From positions 1 through 11,189 of the forward strand of contig CANBQJ010000117.1 in the NCBI GenBank assembly GCA_947371645.1: a stretch of DNA of 11,189 nt, given 5' to 3'. Positions 6,113 to 11,189 of this stretch are shown here, piece by piece. The number at the start of each line of letters is the position of its first letter. Positions within the stretch are counted from its first letter, which is position 1. The notes under the pieces are model-generated. The model ran no database searches. It was not told where the DNA came from and saw only the letters and a program-made list of their open reading frames with translations. The position numbers and the translations under genes were made by a program. The stretch is from Burkholderiales bacterium. GTDB taxonomy: Bacteria; Pseudomonadota; Gammaproteobacteria; Burkholderiales; Burkholderiaceae.

Positions 6113-7405
6113 ATGGGCAACAGCAAAGCAATGGCCAATCCAGGCTCGGGGATCAGCGCCACAGCGCCCATGGTAGCGGGCTTGTCTGCCCACTGGCGCC
6201 GTGCGGTGGACGACATCCCCGCGGCAGACTGGGATGCCCTGGTCGCCTCGGTGGAAGGCGGCTCGCCCTTTTTGCGCCACGCCTTCCTGCAGGCCATGGG
6301 CAGCAGCGGCAGCGCCTGTGTCACCACCGGATGGACGCCACGCTTCCTGACCGTGCACGGGCCTGCGTCGGCGGGCTCGCCACTGTGGGGGGGCTGCCCG
6401 GTCTACCTCAAATCGCATTCCTACGGTGAGTACGTGTTCGACTGGGCCTGGGCCGATGCCTTCGACCGGTCCCTGGCCAAGGATGGCCGCCGCTACCACC
6501 CCAAGCTGCTGAGTGCCGTGCCGTTTTCGCCCATCCCGGGGCAGCGCCTGCTGGTGCACCCCGACCTGGACGCCGCCACCCGGCAGGCCGTGCGCCATGC
6601 CTTGTTGGGCGCCATCACACAGGCCTGTGAGGCGGAGGGGCTGTCGTCGGCGCACCTGCTGTTCGTGTCGGATGAAGAGGTGGCCCAGGCAGAAGGGCTG
6701 GGCTGGCTGAGCCGCGAAGGGGTCCAGTTCCACTGGCAGGCGCCAACGCAGCCCTGGGCCAGCTTCACCGACTTCCTGGCCAGCCTCACCCGCGACCGCC
6801 GCAAGAAGATCCAGCAAGAGCGGCGCAAGGTGGCGGATGCCGGTGTGGTCTTCGAGGTGCGCACAGGCCCCCAGCTTCGGCCTGAGGATTGGGCATTTTT
6901 CGAACGCTGCTACACCCAGACCTACCTGGAACACGGCCAGCGCCCTTACCTCACCTCGGCGTTCTGGCAGGCCATCGGCCGTGACATGCCTGGTGACTGG
7001 GTGATGTTCACTGCCGTGCGCGGCGGCCAGCCCATCGCCGCGTCCCTCCTGGCACTGGACCGGCAGCACCGGGTGGCCTATGGCCGCTACTGGGGCGCGC
7101 TGGAGCACCTGTCCTGCCTGCACTTCGAGGCCTGTTATTACCAGCCGATTGCCTGGTGCATCGAGCAGGGTTATCAGCGGTTGGAGGGTGGCGCACAGGG
7201 CGAACATAAATTGCACCGGGGGCTGCTGCCGGTGAACACCCATTCGCTGCACTGGCTGCGCCATGACGGTTTGAAAACGGCCGTGGCCGATTTCTTGCAG
7301 CGTGAAAAGCGTGGCATGCGTCACTACATCGATGAATTAGATGAGCGCTGCCCGTTCAAACCCGATGATTTGATGGCAGGCATTGGTGACAAACTCTTGC
7401 GTTAG
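6113..7405 (+). CDS. COG3146 / DUF482 GNAT-fold N-acyltransferase
   Basis: A protein of about 430 residues of the predicted peptidoglycan-biosynthesis/acyltransferase family COG3146 (FemAB-like, GNAT superfamily). Recognisable blocks are the N-terminal WRRAVDDIPAADWDALV, GGSPFLRHAFLQAM, the basic LTRDRRKKIQQERRKV (from residue 225), YTQTYLEHGQRPYLT, and the C-terminal LEGGAQGEHKLHRGL and MRHYIDELDERCPFK. The substrate is unknown; the family name does not prove a cell-wall role. The start is ambiguous: in-frame ATGs occur at 6089 (AGAGAGGG 10 nt upstream, overlapping the nadE start), 6113 (GGAAGAAG 8 nt upstream, chosen), 6131 and 6170. The first 25 or so codons have weaker GC3 than the rest, which favours a later start. 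The exonuclease gene begins shortly downstream, so co-transcription is likely. Confidence 0.85.
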   Translation: MGNSKAMANPGSGISATAPMVAGLSAHWRRAVDDIPAADWDALVASVEGGSPFLRHAFLQAMGSSGSACVTTGWTPRFLTVHGPASAGSPLWGGCPVYLKSHSYGEYVFDWAWADAFDRSLAKDGRRYHPKLLSAVPFSPIPGQRLLVHPDLDAATRQAVRHALLGAITQACEAEGLSSAHLLFVSDEEVAQAEGLGWLSREGVQFHWQAPTQPWASFTDFLASLTRDRRKKIQQERRKVADAGVVFEVRTGPQLRPEDWAFFERCYTQTYLEHGQRPYLTSAFWQAIGRDMPGDWVMFTAVRGGQPIAASLLALDRQHRVAYGRYWGALEHLSCLHFEACYYQPIAWCIEQGYQRLEGGAQGEHKLHRGLLPVNTHSLHWLRHDGLKTAVADFLQREKRGMRHYIDELDERCPFKPDDLMAGIGDKLLR

Positions 7406-7430
7406 CGGACCTATTTCCAAAAATGAGCTC

Positions 7431-7434
7431 GGAG
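7431..7434 (+). promoter_or_regulatory. Ribosome binding site deciding the exonuclease start
   Basis: GGAG lies 9 nt before ATG 7444 and inside the extra codons that would follow ATG 7423. ATG 7423 has only an A-rich stretch ahead of it, so 7444 is the better start. Confidence 0.6.
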
Positions 7435-7443
7435 ACACTGTTC

Positions 7444-7977
7444 ATGACCCACATTTCACCTGGTGGACCAGAGATCGACTTGCCCCCTGTGGTGCTCGAT
7501 ATCGAAGCGTCCGGTTTTGGTCTGGGCAGTTACCCCATTGAAATCGGTTTCATTGATTCTCACGGTCAATCCTGGTGCAGCCTGGTGCGCCCTCAGCCGG
7601 ACTGGCAACATTGGGACCCGAATGCTGCGGCGGTGCACAAAATCACGCGAGAGCATTTGGCGCAACGTGGCCGCTCGCCCGAAGAAATTGTTCAGATATT
7701 GAACGATCGCCTGCGCGGGCAGGTGGTTTATTCAGATGCCTGGGCCCACGACTACACCTGGCTCAACCGCCTGTATGAAGTGGCCGATCGCAGCCCCACG
7801 TACAAGCTGGACAACCTGCGCCAGCTGCTGAGCGACAGCGAAGCCGCGCGCTGGCACGAGGTCAAGCGCCGCGTGGCGCTGAGCATGGGCCTGGAGCGCC
7901 ACCGCGCCAGCGCCGACGCCCGCGTGCTGCAACAGACGCTGCTGGCCTTGCGCCAACCCACCAAGGCTGCGGCCTGA
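7444..7977 (+). CDS. DEDDh-family 3'-5' exonuclease
   Basis: A 177-residue single-domain exonuclease of the DnaQ-like RNase H fold. The metal-binding residues are visible: Exo I D19-x-E21 in VVLDIEASGFG, Exo II Asp103 in AWAHDYTWL, and Exo III H153-RASA-D158 (the HxxxxD spacing of the DEDDh class). WDPNAAAVHKITREHL (57-72) matches the segment between Exo I and Exo II seen in epsilon-type exonucleases. It is too short to carry the tau- or alpha-binding tail of DnaQ, so it is a stand-alone nuclease. Substrate (DNA or RNA) is not determinable from sequence. Codons in the first 100 residues are less GC-biased than the last third. It starts about 40 nt after the acyltransferase stop and is likely in its transcript. 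Confidence 0.88.
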   Translation: MTHISPGGPEIDLPPVVLDIEASGFGLGSYPIEIGFIDSHGQSWCSLVRPQPDWQHWDPNAAAVHKITREHLAQRGRSPEEIVQILNDRLRGQVVYSDAWAHDYTWLNRLYEVADRSPTYKLDNLRQLLSDSEAARWHEVKRRVALSMGLERHRASADARVLQQTLLALRQPTKAAA

Positions 7978-8011
7978 TCTTTTTGCCGTCCTGAATCCTC
8001 AAGTCTGGCTT

Positions 8012-8041
8012 ACCTCTGTCGAAAACAGGGTTGCTGTTTTC
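8012..8041 (+). promoter_or_regulatory. Two mutually exclusive hairpins before the diguanylate cyclase gene
   Basis: GAAAACAG (8021-8028), a 5-nt loop and CTGTTTTC (8034-8041) form a perfect 8-bp inverted repeat. The ACAGGGT at 8025-8031 can instead pair with ACC-t-CTGT at 8012-8019 (7 bp, one bulge). Both cannot form together. The repeat sits 18 bp before the start codon, so it could be an operator dyad, a translational switch or a weak terminator of the upstream exonuclease gene. No free T-tract follows the second hairpin. Confidence 0.4.
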
Positions 8042-8059
8042 ACATCAGTCGGGGTGTCC

Positions 8060-10066
8060 ATGCATACGGTCTCAGGGTCGTCATTCATGGGGACGCCCAC
8101 TCTCCATCCGCGCCTGCGGGCAGCCACCGAGTGGCTCTCGCTCTCCTCCCTGGCGCTGGGAATCGTGCTGTCGTCCTCTTCAAATTCTGCTTTGCGCTGG
8201 ATGGGCCTGGCCGCGGTCGCCGCCGGCGCCCTGATCGCCTGGTTCAGCCACCTGGGCATGCGCAAGGAGTTGGCCCTGGCCGAATCCGACGCGCTGGCCT
8301 GGCGCTGCTGGCAGGCCGCCAGCGAGGATGCCGTGCTGGTGCTGGACCCGCCCACGCGAGGCTGGGCAGGCTGGGCGCCTTCATCGCCCGACTCGGCCAC
8401 CCCGGCACTGCGCAGCATGAACCCCACGGCACGGGCCTGGTCGACCACGTCGGGCGGATCGGCCGCCTCGCTGGAAAAGCTGTGGCCCACCGACGCCATG
8501 ACGCCCTTGCTGGACGCCATCCGCAGCCTGGTGCACCAGCTGAGCCCGCAAGACGATGCGTCGTCCGAAGCGTCGGCGCTGAGCTGCGAAGTCAGCATGC
8601 CTTCCCACGACAAGGGCCAGACACGGTGGTGGCAGCACCGCGTGATGCGCTGCGGCGAGCGCGTCATCGTGCAAACCCGGGACATCACCGCAGCCAAAGC
8701 TGCCATCAAGGCCCTGCACGAACGTGAAGCGTTCTACCGCACCCTGGTGGACAGCCTGCCCATGGGCGTGATCGCACGCAGCACGCAACCACACACCGCT
8801 GGCCAGTACATCGTGTGGAACAAGCGCGCCGCCGAGGTGCTGCGCGTGCAGCCCGATCGCATCCTGGGCACCAAGGGCGAGCACATGCTGCCTGAGCGCT
8901 GGATCGACCAGGCCTATCAGCAGGACCTGAAGGTGCTGCGCGAGCCCGGCATGCACCATTTCACCGGCCTGAGCTTCCCCACCCCGGCAGGTGAGCGCAT
9001 CGTTGACCTGATCAAAACGCCGGTGTACGACGCCGACGGCGATGTGGACCACATCCTGGTGATCGCTCAGGACGTGACCGAACAACGCCAGGCGGCCGAG
9101 CAGCTCAAGCTGGCGTCCCGCGTGGTGGAGGAAACCGGCGACGCGGTCGTCGTCAGTGATGCCGTGGACCGCGTGGTCATGGTCAACCCCGCCTTCCTGC
9201 GCCTCACCGGCATCCAGCCTGCCGACGCCATCGGCCAGAACGCCGAGCTGCTGGGCTTGCCGCCGCTGCGCGAGTCCCACCTGCCCGGCGTGATCGAAGC
9301 CATCAAGCAAGGCGAGCGCTGGTCGGGCGAGAGCCACCAGGCCTGCCTGGACGGCCGCAAGCTGGACACCTGGCTCAGCGTGAGCACCGTGCGCAATGCC
9401 AACCAGGCCGTCACCCAGCACATCCGCGTGTTCAGCGACATCTCGGTGCTCAAGGCCCATCAGCGTGAACTGGCCGAGCAGGCCCGAAACGACAGCCTCA
9501 CCGGCCTGCCCAACCGCCGCGCCTTTGGTGAACGCCTCAACCAGGCCATGGCGCGCGCGCGCCGGGGCACCCGCGCCCTGGCGGTGCTGTTCATCGACCT
9601 GGACGGGTTCAAGGCCGTCAACGACCAGCACGGCCATGCGGCCGGCGACGAACTGCTGATCGGCGTGGCGCGCCGGCTGCAGGAGTGCGTGCGCCTGACC
9701 GACACCGTGTGCCGCCTGGCCGGCGACGAGTTCACCGTGGTGCTGGAAGGCGCAAGCCTGCCCGACGAAGTGACCATCGTGTGCCAGCGCATCCTGGAGT
9801 GCCTGCGCCTGCCGCACGCCATCGCCGGGCACGCCCTGGTGGCCAGCCCCAGCATCGGCGCCGCGATCTTCGAGATGGGCGACACGGCCGATACCCTGTG
9901 CGACCGCGCCGACAGCGCCATGTACACGGCCAAGAAGGCCGGCAAGTCGCGCTATGTGCTGGCCGACAGGCTGGTGGACGGCGACGTTGCCAGTGTGGCC
10001 AGCCCGGCGCTGACACTGGCCACCGACGAGCGGGAGCCCTGGCGTCAGGTTGTGGGGGCGAATTGA
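8060..10066 (+). CDS. Membrane-anchored PAS-PAS-GGDEF diguanylate cyclase
   Basis: A 668-residue signalling protein predicted to make cyclic di-GMP from two GTP. Two hydrophobic helices (about 25-41 and 45-63) anchor it in the inner membrane. A poorly conserved sensor-like stretch (about 75-215, VLVLDPP to QTRDITAAKAAI) may be a degenerate PAS. Clear PAS domains follow at about 222-345 (FYRTLVDSLPMGV, ending DVTEQ) and 349-470 (VVEETGDAVVVSD, VNPAFLRLTGI, ending FSDISVL). The cyclase domain starts at DSLTGLPNRRAF (478). Its signature is AGDEF (554-558) rather than GGDEF, with Asp/Glu intact, and FIDLDGFKAVND is present. An RxxD inhibitory site (R545, D548) stands five residues ahead, so product inhibition is expected. 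No EAL domain follows. ATG 8060 is preceded by GGGG (8051-8054), 5 nt upstream; GTG 8054 is in frame. Confidence 0.93.
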   Translation: MHTVSGSSFMGTPTLHPRLRAATEWLSLSSLALGIVLSSSSNSALRWMGLAAVAAGALIAWFSHLGMRKELALAESDALAWRCWQAASEDAVLVLDPPTRGWAGWAPSSPDSATPALRSMNPTARAWSTTSGGSAASLEKLWPTDAMTPLLDAIRSLVHQLSPQDDASSEASALSCEVSMPSHDKGQTRWWQHRVMRCGERVIVQTRDITAAKAAIKALHEREAFYRTLVDSLPMGVIARSTQPHTAGQYIVWNKRAAEVLRVQPDRILGTKGEHMLPERWIDQAYQQDLKVLREPGMHHFTGLSFPTPAGERIVDLIKTPVYDADGDVDHILVIAQDVTEQRQAAEQLKLASRVVEETGDAVVVSDAVDRVVMVNPAFLRLTGIQPADAIGQNAELLGLPPLRESHLPGVIEAIKQGERWSGESHQACLDGRKLDTWLSVSTVRNANQAVTQHIRVFSDISVLKAHQRELAEQARNDSLTGLPNRRAFGERLNQAMARARRGTRALAVLFIDLDGFKAVNDQHGHAAGDELLIGVARRLQECVRLTDTVCRLAGDEFTVVLEGASLPDEVTIVCQRILECLRLPHAIAGHALVASPSIGAAIFEMGDTADTLCDRADSAMYTAKKAGKSRYVLADRLVDGDVASVASPALTLATDEREPWRQVVGAN

Positions 10067-10080
10067 CGAACCTGACCCCT

Positions 10081-10114
10081 CGGGCCTGCCCCCTTCCATG
10101 AGGGGGAAAACCCG
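10081..10114. other. Inverted repeat after the diguanylate cyclase gene
   Basis: CCCCCT (10089-10094) pairs with AGGGGG (10101-10106) across a 6-nt loop, and the outer CGGG (10081-10084) can pair with CCCG (10111-10114). It is a strong GC hairpin 15-48 bp past the stop. On the plus strand it is followed by AAAA rather than Ts, so it is not a textbook intrinsic terminator, but it may stop or stabilise the transcript. Confidence 0.4.
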
Positions 10115-10141
10115 GACGTCGGCATGGCTTACGGGTATAAA
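10113..10141 (+). promoter_or_regulatory. Possible promoter for the NDH-2 gene
   Basis: TATAAA at 10136-10141 is the best -10-like hexamer in the 152-bp gap (10067-10218), with CGGACG 17 nt upstream as a poor -35 (3/6). This would give a leader of about 70 nt before ATG 10219. The rest of the gap holds only the hairpin at 10081-10114. Confidence 0.28.
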
Positions 10142-10218
10142 CGCGTAATCCGATCAATTCACTCAGACATCATCCGTTGTCACATCGGTTGGTGTCGCTC
10201 CCACGCCTGAAACCTCGC

Positions 10219-11189
10219 ATGAACCACGCCGACCGCCCTCCTCCTGCACGATCGACACCCTCCGCCACATCACAGCGCCAGCGCGTGATCATCATCGGCT
10301 GCGGTTTCGGGGGGCTGGAGGCGGCCAAGGCGCTGTCGCACGCCGATGTCGAGATCATCGTCATCGACCGCACCAACCACCACCTGTTCCAGCCCCTGCT
10401 CTATCAGGTGGCCACGGCAGGTCTGCCTGCACCGGCCATCGCCGGCCCCATCCGCCACATCCTGCGCAAGCAGATCGCGCGCGGCAACCTGACGGTGCTG
10501 ATGGGCGAAGTCACGTCCATCGACACGGCGTCGAACTGCGTCGTGCTCGATGGCGGCGAGCACCTCCACTACGACCACCTGATCGTGGCCGCGGGCGCCA
10601 CCCACAGCTACTTTGGCCGTGACGACTGGGCCAAGTACGCGCCAGGCCTGAAGACCCTGGGCGACGCCTTCACCATCCGCCGACGCGTGCTGACGGCCTT
10701 CGAGCAGGCCGAGCGCGAAACCGACCCGTCCAAACGCGAGCCCTGGCTGACCTTTGCCGTGGTGGGCGCGGGCCCCACCGGCGTGGAGATGGCCGGCACC
10801 ATGGCCGAGATCGCCCAGAAAACGTTGAGCGACGAGTTCCGCCGCATCGACTCGCGCATGGCCCGCATCATCTTGCTGGAGGGCGCCCCGCGCGTGCTGG
10901 GCACCTTCACCGAAGACCTGTCGCAACGGGCCCGCGAGCAGCTGGAGATGCTGGGAGCCGAAGTGCTGACGGGTGCCAAGGTGACCAACATCACGGCCTT
11001 TGGCATCCACTACGACCTGGTCGAGGCCCTGCCGGAAGGCGGCACCCGCAGCACTTCGCACTTCCTGCCCAGCCGCACCGTGATCTGGGCGGCCGGCGTC
11101 GCCGCCTCACCGCTGGGGCGCGCGCTGGCCAAGAGCACGGGCTGCGCGCTGGACCGCGCCGGCCGCGTGCAGGTGCAGCCTGACCTGAC
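10219..11189 (+). CDS. ndh: Type II NADH dehydrogenase (NDH-2), C-terminus beyond the window
   Basis: The first 323 residues of an FAD-dependent pyridine nucleotide oxidoreductase of the NDH-2 type, a single-subunit enzyme that oxidises NADH and passes electrons to quinone without pumping protons. The frame stays open to the right edge. The FAD Rossmann motif is VIIIGCGFGGLEAAKAL (23-39), preceded by about 22 Pro/Ser/Ala-rich residues. The NADH-binding second Rossmann motif is VVGAGPTGVEMAG (181-193). Family signatures HLFQPLLYQVATAGL, VAAGATHSYFG and TVIWAAGV (287-294) are present. The missing part, about 100 residues if of usual length, would hold the second FAD contact and the membrane-binding amphipathic helix. 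No Shine-Dalgarno is evident before ATG 10219. Other NAD(P)H:quinone reductases of this fold cannot be fully excluded. Confidence 0.9.
   Translation, partial: MNHADRPPPARSTPSATSQRQRVIIIGCGFGGLEAAKALSHADVEIIVIDRTNHHLFQPLLYQVATAGLPAPAIAGPIRHILRKQIARGNLTVLMGEVTSIDTASNCVVLDGGEHLHYDHLIVAAGATHSYFGRDDWAKYAPGLKTLGDAFTIRRRVLTAFEQAERETDPSKREPWLTFAVVGAGPTGVEMAGTMAEIAQKTLSDEFRRIDSRMARIILLEGAPRVLGTFTEDLSQRAREQLEMLGAEVLTGAKVTNITAFGIHYDLVEALPEGGTRSTSHFLPSRTVIWAAGVAASPLGRALAKSTGCALDRAGRVQVQPDL

Noticed and set aside
5540..7324. Open frame of about 594 codons on the minus strand across nadE and the acyltransferase gene
   Set aside because: It runs through two confidently identified genes in other frames and has no family features; it is explained by the high GC3 of the real genes.
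8381..10099. Open frame of about 572 codons on the minus strand opposite the diguanylate cyclase
   Set aside because: It is antisense to clear PAS and GGDEF coding sequence and rich in Gly, His, Gln and Ala without motifs.
10089..10106. Intrinsic terminator after the cyclase gene
   Set aside because: The hairpin is followed by As, not Ts, on the plus strand, and the opposite orientation also lacks a following T-run, so it is listed only as an inverted repeat.

Overview
The window is GC-rich (roughly two-thirds G+C by eye). Its gene content and order are typical of a betaproteobacterium of the order Burkholderiales, probably near Comamonadaceae or the Leptothrix/Aquabacterium group. The indicators are an ilvI gene divergent from a small sigma-factor/DUF3619/DUF3106/RDD/LOG cluster, a nadE-glnB pair, a COG3146 acyltransferase and an NDH-2. 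The assignment rests on protein recognition and synteny memory, not on a search. No mobile elements, CRISPR arrays, tRNAs or rRNAs were seen. It reads as a core-genome segment.

Layout. (1) Positions 1-227, minus: the N-terminus of the acetolactate synthase large subunit (ilvI), with a good sigma70-type promoter at 453-481 and a leader of about 220 nt. (2) Positions 566-3883, plus: five tightly packed genes. They are an ECF-type sigma factor, a single-TM DUF3619 protein, a TM-anchored periplasmic DUF3106 repeat protein, an RDD membrane protein and a LOG-family phosphoribohydrolase. Several start and stop codons overlap, so this is one transcript. (3) Positions 3900-6090, minus: glutamine-dependent NAD+ synthetase (nadE) followed by the PII protein gene glnB, which also has its own candidate promoter. 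(4) Positions 6113-7977, plus: a COG3146/DUF482 GNAT-fold acyltransferase and a DEDDh 3'-5' exonuclease. (5) Positions 8060-10066, plus: a membrane-anchored PAS-PAS-GGDEF diguanylate cyclase. (6) Positions 10219 to the right edge, plus: the first 323 residues of a type II NADH dehydrogenase, open at the window end.

The most interesting unit is the sigma factor operon. A sigma factor coupled by a 4-nt overlap to a single-pass membrane protein, then to a membrane-anchored periplasmic protein made of an 18-residue repeat, has the layout of a sigma/anti-sigma/periplasmic sensor system such as CnrH/CnrY/CnrX. The regulatory relationship is inference. Other points worth a look are the ilvI leader (two overlapping small ORFs, one Val/Ile-rich and one Cys-rich, plus an attenuator-like hairpin), the nadE-glnB pairing (PII control of NAD synthesis), the shared start point of nadE and the divergent acyltransferase gene, and two mutually exclusive hairpins before the diguanylate cyclase.
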